In this document: positions 12,546 through 22,996 of the stretch, piece after piece
How the letters are laid out: the number at the start of each line of letters is the position of its first letter
How positions within the stretch are numbered: position 1 is the first letter of the stretch
From: Ophioderma brevispina
Lineage: Eukaryota > Echinodermata > Ophiuroidea > Amphilepidida > Ophiodermatidae
Direction of reading: 5' to 3'
Assembly: GCA_023653785.1 (NCBI GenBank)
Contig: JAMKCH010019724.1
Span: 175,294-239,293, forward strand
Length of the DNA stretch: 64,000 nucleotides
Program-made: the position numbers and the translations under genes
Notes under the pieces: generated by a model
Databases searched by the model: none
The model's input: only the letters and a program-made list of their open reading frames with translations
What the model was told of the DNA's origin: nothing

Positions 12546-13349
12546 CTTACACGTTAACATACTGGCTGGATAAAAAAGTTTACTCATTGTTATTGTAGTT
12601 TAATAGCAAATCTGCAAGAGATTTCTTGCAAACTAATATGTCATTAGAAAGAGCAGTTTTGAATGTCTGAATTAAAAAATGAATTTAATGAAATGAAATA
12701 AAACCACCCATTTTTACGAATGTATACACATCTGGATAATTTGCAACAATTTCTATTTACATCAAATCACTAATGCGTGAACAAGAAAACCTCCAGTGGT
12801 TTGTAACTTTCATTTACTTTTAGTCTCATACTCACAATCCATCAATCAAAAGCAAAATTTTACATGCTATTTTAAATGATATCTAATTTTGAATCGCGTG
12901 AGTCTCTAGCACTGTTGCTCTTGCTAGACTTTAATATATTAGAAGGGCACGTCGTTGCATATTTTGCAGTTCATAAACAAACATAATTGCAGAAACAGTT
13001 TTGCGATGAAAAATAGTTATATATTACACTGCTTGTTGAATAGAAAGATGAACTTAATTTGATGTATGGTTCTTGAGAATGAGAATTAAGCCAAACTTTA
13101 ATTTTGACAATAAAAGCTGCAAACCAATGGTCTGTCTTGTTCACGCTTTATTGATTTGGTGTGAATAGAAACTAGTTACCCTTATTTATAAAGTTAGGAA
13201 AATTGGTGATTTCATTCAAATAAGTATAACTTAGATTTGGCATATGCAAATTTAAAAATTCTTATTTTTTTATTACACCTCCAGAAGTTGCTCTCTGCAA
13301 TTGCGGAGACTTCCTTTTAGATTTTTGTTACCAAACTACGACAAATTGG

Positions 13350-13780
13350 TAAACTTCGTTTTGAATCAGCCTTACGTGCAGATTCGATCTACTCTAGAAG
13401 ACATTTGGAATTTTGTATTTCTGTCCGTAAACAGGCAGAAATTACAACACAGTAACCTATAGGGCAGCGTGATACGAACCAGTGGCAAATTTAAGAGACA
13501 GCAGTGTCAGCAGCTGCTGACAGGGCCCCCTTAAAATACTGCTCTCAGGGCCCCTCAGACATCCCATAGTCGCACTAAAGTGCGACATTACGTTGCTTCG
13601 CGACGCCCACCTATAAGCTGCTGACAGGGCCCTTTTCCTTAAATCCGCCACTGATACGAACATTCGCGTATAACATCAAAACGCACTGTCAGAATCAACT
13701 GAAGTTTTGGAAATAACCTTTTCTTGAGGATATAGTGAACCATGAACAAAAAAGTTAAATGGATCATGAAATGCACCCTT
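13350..13780 (-). repeat. Dispersed repeat, copy 2, carrying MITE insertions
   Basis: This is the inverted relative of 1315-1600, sharing the hairpin (13416-13440), GCGAAT, CATGGTTCA and TCATGATCC landmarks. It is split at 13472-13661 by a hAT-like element, and a palindromic MITE lies directly at its outer edge at 13780. Both insertions are therefore younger than the spread of this repeat. Confidence 0.65.
13480..13653. mobile_element. hAT-like MITE, 174 bp, with 8-bp target duplication
   Basis: The terminal inverted repeats read CAGTGGC..ATTTAAG at the left and the complement of CAGTGGCGGATTTAAG at the right. Both ends are flanked by ATACGAAC (13472-13479 and 13654-13661), an 8-bp target-site duplication as made by hAT transposases. 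The inside is GC-rich with repeated GCTGACAGGGCCC blocks and no coding capacity. The related repeat at 1315-1600 shows the locus without the insert. Confidence 0.92.
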
Positions 13781-13787
13781 AAGTTAG

Positions 13788-13942
13788 GGTGTTTCCATAA
13801 GGTGACATCCTTCTTTCTGACACCCTTATGAATTCGGAAACCTTATCGGAATAAACCACATAAACCGTGTGGTTTACTCCGTTAAGGTTTCCGAATTCAT
13901 AAGGGTGTCAGAAAGAATGGTGTCACCGTATTGAAACACCCA
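13788..13942. mobile_element. Palindromic MITE, 155 bp
   Basis: The whole element is nearly one inverted repeat. GGTGTTTCC..AAGGTGACA at the left is mirrored at the right, with the centre near 13864 (GTGTGGTTTA). The 8-mer TAAGTTAG flanks both sides (13780-13787 and 13943-13950), consistent with a target duplication. A second copy of the family lies at 51873-52060. There is no coding capacity, and the superfamily is not certain. Confidence 0.85.
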
Positions 13943-14002
13943 TAAGTTAGATTGTCCATAGGGAACATTTCTAAATACTTTTCATCTGAAACTTGCCAAC
14001 AG

Positions 14003-14136
14003 GTCTATTTTCCGATACCCACATGGAATATGATATTCATCCTGATGTTGCTGGTGAGCCAACTTTAGCTGAGATGACACAGAAGGCTATCCAAATCTTG
14101 CAAAAGAACCCCAATGGATACTTCCTGTTGTGTGAG
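14003..14136 (+). CDS. Alkaline phosphatase, exon with GLFSDTHMEYD
   Basis: The acceptor AG is at 14001-14002. The leading GT completes the split Gly codon from the previous exon. The frame is open throughout: LFSDTHMEYDIHPDVAGE, then PTLAEMTQKAIQILQKNP, then NGYFLLCE. The final Glu corresponds to the magnesium-ligand glutamate of the family's VEGGRID motif. The donor is GTATGG at 14137. No indels are needed, in contrast to the three preceding exons. Confidence 0.95.
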
Positions 14137-14769
14137 GTATGGATCATAACACGTGTCTAGCGACTCGGTAATTTTAAAGGGAAAATAACACACAATTATT
14201 TAAGTTGACATATGGGATAAATTTTGTTGAAACGGATTCTCAAACAATGATTCATCAGGCTAATTAGAGACAAAAAAAATGTTTAAACGGGAACTGATGG
14301 GCACATCCAGTTACTAATAATCTCACGGCCATCGCGACGTTCGGCTCAACGTTCAATAAAACGTAAGGTCTTAATGGTGTTGTGTTAGTATTCGGATAAA
14401 GAAATAACTGCTTACTTCACAGAAGTAATCCTCCATTTAATAACGAAGATTACTCGGAGTAAAGATTTTCCAATTCCCACTGAAGGACGAGTAGTAGAAC
14501 CAATTGAAGTCCCATGTCCCAAATAAAAAAACATGTAAAACACTCAGATAGCAAATGATTTTCTCAGATAGCATCCTTACTGGGGTTAGGTAGACTGTCA
14601 AAAGTCGAAGGGTAGTGGCCCCAGTGGTTGCCACCCAAGAATACCCTTTTAAAATATTCTGCACATTATGCTCCAAAACTCTATATTATGTAATAAAATT
14701 AGTCCATTGCTATATTAGAGTCAAAGAAAATTGCATGAAAATCCGATGATCCCAACTTTGTAGGGGAAT

Positions 14770-17700
14770 GGTTCTGGCTTCTTCTTTTTGCTATGAGGGC
14801 AGCAGCAAAATGTGTTGTAAACGTTTTGGAGCCAACTCACTTGTTGATTGGTTGGGTTTTGAGATATCTGTATCCGCCGGCGGACGAAAGGTAGGCATCA
14901 TTGAGAATGTGATCCGCAGTTCTGTGATGGAGAAAGAGAACCACATTGGCAGGTGGGAGATGGTCGCAGCCCCCATCTGTTGAGATTGCTTTGAAGCGAC
15001 CGACTCCAGTGAGAATCGGTTTAAGGTGACCCATCCTTGCGTGGGAAGATTGCTGCCAGGTGGTAGTTTGTCTTAGGTGTAATAGAGAGTGAGATGTCTT
15101 GGAATGTCTAGCCAGGCAGTATTCTATGTCTGTAAGATGTTGGGGAAACTGGCGAGTTAGCAGCGTATCGGCAGAAAGGTCGGCGAGAGCGCAGTCTCTG
15201 TCTACCGAGGTGGTGTGTGATTATTTGACGTGTTATGCAGCAGGTGCTGTTGTCCAGCAGGCCTTATTCACTAGTTGTGCGAGTGGTGCTCCCTTCGAAG
15301 TGATGAAGTGCAATGAATGAAAGCACTGGTAGAATAGAAATTCAGATGGAGTGGGGCGAGGGCAACCAGTTACGGTTTCTCAAGATCTCGTTGAGTAACC
15401 GTGCCAGCTTCTTTTTGTGAGAGCTGTTGCACCATGGTGTGGCGGCATATTCAGCAGGCGTAGGGCTGTAGACCAGAGCCAGGCAGTGGTGCGTGTAGGG
15501 CGTTTGGTGGCACACCATGAAGACCCGCAAAGTATGCCAAAGGAGGTTATTTCTGAAGCTACTTGGCGCATAAGGACTCGAGTGCTTGACGGTACGTGAG
15601 GCCGGTTCAAGCTTCCTCCAAGTAGTTGGTTGTAGGCGAGTATGACAGAGCTGAGCTCATTGAGGTTGCTTTGAAGCGGCGATGACCCTCTCCGGGTGAG
15701 GTGGAAGGCAGTAGCAGTAGTAGGGTGGTCCTGGCTCGCCAGCTGCAGTCTCCAGAACTGAGATATGCGAAAGTAGGGCCATGTCTTGTAGTAAGTGTGC
15801 TTGATACTTCTGTCCAACTGCTGTCCGAGTGGAGGAGGGCAAGATCGTGGCGTAGCAATATTGTCTAGATGTTGTTTGAGGTATATCGTGATATACAAGT
15901 TGAACCAGCGTGGGAGCCAATACGATCTTGTGGTACACCGTGCCTCAGGACGACGCAGACGACTACCCTGCCCATCAGTGGTCTTGAGAACAAAGCTGCG
16001 GTTTGAAAGCATGTTATACAAGGTGACGATCCGGGATGGTCATGAGAAAGCGAGTGTGTCAGGGCCTCTGCAACACGGTGTATATGCAGCAGTCAGGAAG
16101 GTCCACCAAGAGACGCCTGCCTTACGGCGCTTTTCAAAGCTTTCCTCATATCATTTGTGAATTACAATTCTGTGGACGTGCTCCGGCCACGGCGAAAATC
16201 CTACTTGTAGTCAGGCAGATGGGGTTCGACGACGGGCTCCAGCGGGCCAGGCATCATCTCTAAGAGTTTGAAGGAGAACCACAGTAGTGATATTGGGAGG
16301 GAGTTTTAGGGTTGGGTCGACAGGCTGTTGGTTTGGGGAGCTGCGATGTAGTAGCTATCATCAGATCGGGTAAGGGCTCTGGGGTTCGGAAGCAACGTGT
16401 TGTAGAACTCCTGGAGCCAATCTAGCATGGGCCGTATTACATCAGGAACTCTGCTGGAATGTTACAGGGCCCTGGGCCTTTCACTCTTTAGTTGGCTAAT
16501 AGCAGAGGGTAAGCTCATCTAGTGAGAAGGATGTTGACAGTGACCCGTCCACGCGGGGGCTCGACGGAGTTTGGTGATCCTCTTTTTTGAACCAGAGCGG
16601 TGTGATCCTTATCAATGTTTCTTGAAACGACCATTTGAGAGGAGAGGAGTCGAGTTGCTCAGCACTGAGTTGGAATCACTGGAATTTCGATGGTTGGACA
16701 TTCTGCCGGTGATGATGAGGAAGGGTTTATAGTCTCCAGGCGTCCTGCTGCGAGTGGGTGAAGCGATTATTTGGAACGTTCTCCTCCCAGCGCTCGCGGA
16801 GTTCCTGTCAAGGAGTTGTAGGTCTGAAGCCTTGGATGAAGCTTCTTCCCCGGCGTCAGAATTCAGGAAGTATTGTAAAGAGTAATATCCACATTCCTCA
16901 TCCCAGGATGGATATAACTGCGACGACAGCCACGTGGGAGGGTCTTCTTTGCTAATAATAAAGAGTTGAAACAGGCTGCTGTAGGAATGTCCAAGTTGGA
17001 GGAGGTTGGTGTCGGGAGGTTGGGGGTAATTTGAATCCAACCAGGTTCTTGAAAATGGGTCCCAGTCTGCCTTGAGGAAGTTCCACCTTTTCACCGGCTT
17101 TGTTGGTATAGGCTTACAAGGCTTCCTGAGCGATCAGTGATTGGATGTGTTGGGACTTCGGAACGCGGTCGAGAGAACAGTACGGTGAATGGGATGGTGT
17201 CAGTTGCAAAAGCGAGGTCAGGTTTTGTAGACGTATTCCACCTTTGGAGCTGAAGGTGTTGGTTGCTTGGGGGTCGTGCAATAGTTGTACACCGGATTTT
17301 GAGCCGTCCTCTTAGGGTAGCTTCCATCAGGGTTGGTTTTACTGTAACCCCAGGTAATGTATGGCTATTAAAGTCGCGAGCATAAATGCAAGGTGCACCA
17401 TAAGTTGGTAGGAAGTCTGCTTGAAGCCGATGGTAGGTGGCTTGTAGACATTAATGATGTGGACATCTACAATTTGAGTCGTTGCCCATTCCATGGTGGA
17501 GTCTGCAGTTGAGGTTGGCAATTTGTTTTCCATTGGCTGAGTTTACTAGCAAAGGTGGCAATACGACGGGGGTAGCGCTCTTGGTGGCTGCAGCTAGGGT
17601 GTATCCGCAGATGTTCATAATGGACCGGTCGGTAGCGGTGTCTCTTGGAGGATAATCGCAATGACTTTATGCGTATGTGTGAGGTGTTCGATGATGTTTA

Positions 17701-17835
17701 TCGTTGCCCTAGTGAGACCTTCCCATTTGTTGGAGCACTGAGATGCCATCTGACCTTTACATCTGTGATTCCTGCCCTAATAGGTGCAACGTGTGCCAAC
17801 TGGCATCAGATAGGGTCCTCTGACGGGGCATGATT
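14770..17835 (-). mobile_element. Non-LTR retrotransposon (LINE) with C-terminal zinc-knuckle-like end
   Basis: On the minus strand, the endonuclease region reads VDVHIINVYKPP near 17425-17470 and continues to about 17090. The reverse transcriptase region shows a VPQ..VLAPT-like turn near 15905-15950, NLYI..DIPQTTS, and a damaged active-site box where YAT replaces YADD through a frameshift. The C-terminal part at 14840-15040 reads TGVGR followed by a Cys/His cluster ending HHRTADHIL, the layout seen in many invertebrate pol-like LINEs. Open pieces reach 213 and 160 codons, but frames change often. The same C-terminal type recurs at 63540-64000. Confidence 0.85.
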
Positions 17836-18682
17836 AAAATACAGTGAATAAAAAAAATACAAACAGTGAATTAAAAAGACATACATTGACTTAAAACAAG
17901 ACAACAGATGTTAGCAGAGGCCTCAGTTGATTATCATTCGCCTGAAATATCAGTTACCGGGGATTCACCACGAGGAGGTTGATACTTGAACCCCCGTTTC
18001 TGTGGAAAATGCAAATTTGCCGATTATGACGTCATTGTGGATGTCATACTAGTATTTGGTACTTATTTCGATATCATTGGATAGAGAGGCCATAGCTAGT
18101 CATTGGTATCATAATCATAACTCCGATTGCTTTATAACGAATTCCCGCGGGGGGTGCTAACCCATCCCCTTCATTTGTAAACTGTGTTACAAAAAAGGCT
18201 TGGTAAGACGTTTAGCTGGCCAGGTAGCAAAAGTGGTCCATTCTAATTGCACTTTGAAAGTCTGAATTGATTTTATGCGGGGGAATCATTGTAATTGGCT
18301 CTGCTTGAGCATTACATGCTGAATATCATTTCGGCTGACATTTAATCCCGCTTTTTAAAACTTAGAATACGGTGCCGTTTAAGGAAACTTTCCTCTGTCT
18401 ATAGTCAGGAAATAGAATGGAATTCGCCCTGGGGGTAATTGGGTGGGAAAATGTAAACGATGTAAAGGTTTTCCATATTTTTTTCTCTTTGAGTATCAAC
18501 CTTCTATACGCTGTCATTCTGGACCCGGGAGTGCACAATCCGTCTATACTGCCATTGGCGGTTTACAGTTTTTGTTCTAATGTGTATTATGAAATGTATG
18601 GATAGTCTTTTATGTCCAGATATATATGCAAAAATGTTAACTCTTCACTTGCTCATATGTTGGACGGATTGAAGCACTGGAG

Positions 18683-18753
18683 GTATAATTACATTATACC
18701 CTTCGCACCTTCTTCGTAACATGTGCTTTGTGCGAAGGGTATATTGTAATTAC
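18683..18753. repeat. Hairpin with 24-26 bp arms
   Basis: The arms are 18683-18708 and 18730-18753. The shared core is CCCTTCGCAC in one arm and GTGCGAAGGG in the other, extended by ATTACA/TGTAAT. The spacer is about 21 bp. It lies in an alkaline phosphatase intron, just upstream of the next exon, and could be a tiny foldback element. Confidence 0.8.
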
Positions 18754-18884
18754 GCCGCATTGGAACTACCTTAAAACATGTGGAGTCGAAGGTCATCGGG
18801 GTCATTTGTAATTACGAGTTTTTCTCCTTTATGTTTTTATTTTATTGAAATACATTTATCGTCTCAACTTGCCTTTATCTTCAG

Positions 18885-19076
18885 CTGGACGCATAGACAT
18901 GGCGCATCACTCAGGGTCTGCAACGCTGGCACTGACAGATACCCTAGCATTGGACGCAGCCGTAACCATGGCTCAATCGATGACGGATAGTCAGGATACG
19001 CTAACTGTCGTGACGGCCGATCATAGTCATACAATGACCATTACAGGATATCCATCAAGGGGAAATCCTATCTTAG
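18885..19076 (+). CDS. Alkaline phosphatase, exon with GRIDMAHH and TADHSH
   Basis: This is the best-preserved catalytic exon. It reads AGRIDMAHHSGSATLALTD, later DTLTVVTADHSHTMTITG, and ends YPSRGNPILG. GRID..HH carries zinc ligands Asp and His, and TADHSH carries Asp and His ligands of the second zinc site. The acceptor AG is at 18883-18884 and the donor GTGAGA is at 19077. One base is missing at the boundary: the previous exon ends on a full codon, yet this one starts CTGGACGC where GCTGGACGC is expected. A dropped G is likely. Confidence 0.96.
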
Positions 19077-19996
19077 GTGAGAAAAGGACACATACACACG
19101 CGCGCGCACGCACGCACACACGCAAACCTACGAATTTGAACAAATCTGTATCTATGTCACAGAGGTGTACCCCAAAGACTAAATGGTTTCCGTACTTGGA
19201 ATTCTCTCGTTACACTAATCTTGAAGCATCTTCCAAAATGGTATCAAAGGGGAATGACCGGTGTGAAAGCAGATATAGTCCACCGAGAGCCACAGTCCGG
19301 GCTCCATAGACGTTAACGGAATAAGCGTGAAACTAATGTTGCGGGAAGAGTCAACCGAATCGAACGCCCTATTCTTTACCGTTATAGCCAGATTATGAGT
19401 ACTGTGGACTATAATTCTACACCTGATTGAATATATAAAGTTTTCATCTTGATTATCTCGGCTATAACGTTTTTCACCTTGATTATTTCATCTATAAAGT
19501 TTCGCACCGATCTTTAAATTCGTTTTGATGTGATAGCCAAAAACTTTAAGTTGCTCATCAATGTCAAACCAAACATATTTTATCCCAAAGGTAATGAGAA
19601 AAATAGTAGCTTTCTTCCGACACCGAAATATTGACCACTCTCAGTAACAGCTGCTGAGTTCTTTTTTTTGTTTGAATACTTGTTATACTTTGCTGTCGTT
19701 ATAAAATTCATGAGTTTTATTTACAGATCAGTATCTTAGTTTCTTCTCATCTTTTATTTACTTAGGGGCTTCAAAACTCCATCAGCGGTTGCTCGCCGGT
19801 TCTGCCCAGTTCTTTCCAGATGAAACCGGTTTCTATTTTCCAAACAATGCTAAGCGACTCACCCGTTATTAACCACGTGTCAACCAGCGGTTGAGTTTTG
19901 AAACCACGCCTTGTTTGGCTCATTTATACAATGACATAACGATTTTCTTAAGTAAGAAAAATCAGTGTGTTTTCTTAGATGTCTTTCTTATACAAG
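19077..19996 (+). other. Alkaline phosphatase intron, 0.92 kb
   Basis: It holds a short CA/CG-rich dinucleotide tract at about 19088-19125. The rest is AT-rich, with no recognisable element. Confidence 0.7.
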
Positions 19997-20145
19997 GTCT
20001 TGCGGACGACGAAGGTGTGATAGATTTAGCCACTGACAATCTTCCGTTCACTACACTTATTTATGCCAATGGTCCGGCCGGAATAGCCGCAGATTAACTT
20101 ACCGAAATACTGGCAATCGACCAGATGCTACAAATGAAGATACAG
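19997..20145 (+). CDS. Alkaline phosphatase, exon with FTTLIYANGP
   Basis: The acceptor AG is at 19995-19996, and the first GT completes the split Gly codon. The frame reads GLADDEGVIDLATDN then LPFTTLIYANGPAGIAAD, matching the family's PFT.LLYGNGP block. At about 20092-20095 it hits a TAA, but adding one T to the T pair restores LTYRNTGNRPDATNEDT, which runs to the donor GTAGGG at 20146. The exon ends with one base of a split codon. This single missing T in a short run is typical of indel error. Confidence 0.9.
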
Positions 20146-20254
20146 GTAGGGGTATACGTATGTATTCTCTATTCTCATAAACAAAAAAATGAGGAGGTTC
20201 ACGAAGTGCGCCTTTAATGGGCAATACTAGCAAACCATGTCATTAAATCATATA

Positions 20255-20390
20255 TTAATAATAATATAATAATACCAGACATTTGTAAAGCGCCTTTTCC
20301 GAAGGATTCAAAGCGCTGTTGCGTATTATTATTACGTTGCCTTCAGGAATTCGTCACATCATCTAGGCCGGCAGCTGGCCTAGCGCATAT
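20255..20390 (-). mobile_element. Truncated SINE 3' region, minus strand
   Basis: The block TTTGTAAAGCGCC..AAAGCGC..TATTATTATTA matches, in the same orientation, the tail of the SINE at 34430-34742. A following CGTCA..GTCA..GGCCGGCAGC segment is also shared. The tRNA-like head is absent, so the copy is incomplete. Confidence 0.65.
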
Positions 20391-20397
20391 CACTAAT

Positions 20398-21420
20398 CAG
20401 CAACGTAGATTGTAATATTCCCCATAATAGTCGATGGGACATGTCCTTCTATGCTGTTGTTTGTAGTCTCCATCGGGGGGCTAGGGGGAAACCAAGTGTA
20501 AATTAAAAAATTAATTATTAAAATCATATAATCGTCTGTTCCCACAAATAAAACTGGCACATTTTCTTGAAAAAGAATAAAAATGTCCACTGCTTCAATT
20601 TCATTTCCCCAATATCAGTGACTAGTTGATACACATATACTTCAGCAAACAATGGAGTTAAAGCTATTCAATATTCAATCACGGCCCGGTATGCGGTGTA
20701 GAAAAACACTTCAAATTCCCTTTCATCTGGGAGTGCAGGACCATGTATATTGTCGCGCAGCTGAAGAGATTCAGCTGTTACGCTCTCCAATTAGACTGAG
20801 TACTTTTCAGGACAAAATACTTAACCTCTTTCACAGATAAATAAATATTGAGCTTCTATAGTGCGTGTTCAATTAACTTTGGCCATATTTTTTTCCTCAT
20901 TTATTAGAAAAGGAAGAAACATGAACAAACATCATGAGAGAATGTTGCTGGGCAAGCTTTGACCTGAAAAACTGTGCAGAACCAGAATCCGTAACTTATT
21001 GCTTAACTTCATTTCTATTCAATTTACCGCGTTTTAAGAAGAAAAATTTAGTGTCAACGACCTATATTATAATGTACACTGGTTAGTTATGTGAGAGACG
21101 GGTATTTGTCACTCAACCCGAATCGTGTAGGGTGGGTAACACCTGGCTATAACAATGGCCCTACATACCCGACCCATTGTAATATTTAGTTCATGGTTAG
21201 CTGAAGTCTATGTCTCTGATATTGGGAAAAAGAATTGAGTGACATTTTATATATTTTAAGAAAATGTGCCAGTTTTATGTGCGGGAACAGACAGTTATGT
21301 GATCGTAATAATTTATTATGAATTTAAACTTGGTTTTCCCTTACCCCTCAGATGGGGACTACAGAATTTGTTATACAGCTGGTTATTGGGTCCACGTACC
21401 ATGGTCTATAACAGCCGAAT
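20398..21420. repeat. Inverted repeat pair of ~200-bp arms within an intron
   Basis: The left arm (20398-20605) read on the minus strand aligns with the right arm (21203-21420). Shared blocks include GATATTGGG, AAGAAAATGTGCCAGTTTTA, GGAACAGAC, TAATAATT, ACTTGGTTT and GGGACTACA/GGAGACTACA. The spacer is about 600 bp. This may be a foldback DNA element, or two copies of one repeat inserted head to head. No transposase is visible in the spacer. Confidence 0.75.
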
Positions 21421-21610
21421 AAGTCCTTTGGTAATTCTTACTACGCATGTCCGAGTTTGTCCAATGCACTTTTTCCGATACTCATCCCGAACCGGAAGTT
21501 CAGTTCCACTTGACCAGCCCCGGACTTTCGCATGCGATGTCTAACTCGAAAAGGGCTTATTGAAAGAAGTCATTTATTCAATGTTTGTTTTCTTTTCTTT
21601 GCACACATAG

Positions 21611-21834
21611 CTTCTGATAGATATCAACAGCAAGCTATCATCCCGATGGAATCAGAGACCCATGCCGGAGATGACGTAGGCATTTGGGCTGACGGTCCAA
21701 TGGCCCATCTCTTTCACAGTGTACACGAACAACACTATATAATGCATGCTATGGCGTATGCGTCATGTCTGGATGCAGAAAAACTACATTGTGTTGCAAA
21801 ATCATTTAAGACGATGTTTAACAAGAGACAATGA
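21611..21834 (+). CDS. Alkaline phosphatase, terminal exon with ETHAGDD
   Basis: The acceptor is the AG at 21609-21610, and the leading CT completes a codon split after the previous exon's G. The open frame reads ASDRYQQQAIIPMESETHAG, then DDVGIWADGPMAHLFHSVHE, QHYIMHAMAYASCL, and stops at TGA 21832-21834. ETHAGDD carries the conserved zinc-ligand His. The Cys near the end (KLHC) corresponds to the conserved C-terminal cysteine. The tail after it is only about 14 residues, without the hydrophobic GPI-signal stretch of vertebrate forms, so the protein may be secreted or may have further sequence lost by error. Confidence 0.95.
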
Positions 21835-22996
21835 ACAGTAGGCCTAATTGAAAGTTAAACCATGGAGATATATTTCTAAGTTGGAATTAACAAAGAAGAA
21901 AATGATAGAAGAGAAGGAATTTCAAGGAATAGGTCTTTTACCTTCCGATGTTTTAGACAGAGTCGACTGCTTTAATTGATATGCGGTTTAGAGTCATAAT
22001 GCATAAAATGAAGTATAATCCGTGTGTATATTAGTAGAGTTTCTCAAAAGGGTCACATGAAGATTTTGATTTGGAACTAAAGTTTAAAGAATTGGAATTC
22101 GTATTGTTTTCATGTAATCAATATAGTCCTTCCTTGCACGCCAGGTAGTAACAGCTGTATAGCATACACTCTTGCACAGATGCCAACATTCTATAAAACA
22201 GGTGTTGCTATTTGCGTTTTGTCATTTTTATGGGATACGCTGACAACTAGGTACCACAAGATAACACGCGGGGTTTACAGGATGGGCAATCCATTGTCCT
22301 CTGACAGCTCACTCATAAAAAATCCCCAAAGTGGATTTTAGCGGATAATCATCTCTATGCTATTTTTTCAAGGTCAAAAATACTAATGGGCTAACTTTCT
22401 TTTTTCATTAGATTTATGAAGAAAGCGAATCGACAGTGATTAAAAAATAATTTTGGTGTGCAATGTTTAATGACTGAAACTCTAACAAGAGGAATGCAAT
22501 GACAGCAAAATTTAACTTGTTATTAAGAGATTTTACCGTATGTCCAATGCTCCGGCAGGTTCTTCGATCTCACTGAGTTGGGTTTGGGTTTCCCTTCCCT
22601 TCCCTCCTTTCTCTTTCTCTCCCCTTCCCCCGTCATTTTTCCTTTCCCTTCCTCTTCCGTTTCCCTTCCTCTGCAAATGCAGTTCAATCACTTTAAATGT
22701 TTTTTTGAAACATCGTGTGCAACAATGTAACTGAAATTCAGAAACCAAACGGGTAGAGTGATTGTGACTATGCTCCTGTAGCTACCTGTATGTATCAATG
22801 GCAGTGAGATTCACAACATGGATAGTATTTGTGACAATTCACACGTCACTCAGATCCTTTTGTGATTCGTTTAGTGAATTTAAAGATGTGCTGTCAGGCG
22901 GCGGTTGTATGCCAGGTAAGTTCAACTTGAGGAATCAGTACACCCTGTGATTATTCCTCTACGTCGTGTTCCGCTCTTGGTACAGCCTAAACTGAT
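21835..22996. other. 3' flank of alkaline phosphatase, non-coding
   Basis: It probably contains the 3' UTR, but no clear AATAAA signal is found soon after the stop. A pyrimidine-only-like tract lies at about 22583-22673. Open frames there, such as the Pro/Ser/Leu-rich one, are products of the tract. Confidence 0.6.
22583..22673. repeat. Polypyrimidine tract, TTCCC-rich
   Basis: About 90 bp are almost entirely C and T on the plus strand, built from TTCCC, CTTTC and TCTCC words. Such mirror-like purine/pyrimidine tracts can adopt triplex structure, but no function is implied by sequence alone. Confidence 0.85.

Larger units (their letters stand above)
11847..14002 (+). other. Alkaline phosphatase intron, 2.16 kb, MITE- and SINE-bearing
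   Basis: It contains a minus-strand tRNA-derived SINE at about 12062-12545, an inverted copy of a dispersed repeat at 13350-13780, a hAT-like MITE at 13480-13653 and a palindromic MITE at 13788-13942. Between 12550 and 13340 I see only AT-rich sequence with no recognisable feature. Confidence 0.65.
14137..18884 (+). other. Alkaline phosphatase intron, 4.75 kb, LINE-bearing
   Basis: Most of it is occupied by a decayed minus-strand LINE at about 14770-17835. A hairpin lies at 18683-18753. The stretches 14137-14770 and 17835-18680 show nothing recognisable. Confidence 0.65.
20146..21610 (+). other. Last visible alkaline phosphatase intron, 1.46 kb
   Basis: It contains a truncated SINE tail at about 20255-20390 and a pair of inverted repeat arms at about 20398-20605 and 21203-21420. 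The central part shows no coding signal. Confidence 0.65.

Noticed and set aside
15380..16021. 213-codon minus-strand frame as a host gene
   Set aside because: Parts of its sequence and the neighbouring frames match LINE reverse transcriptase landmarks, so it is a shifted frame across a decayed ORF2.
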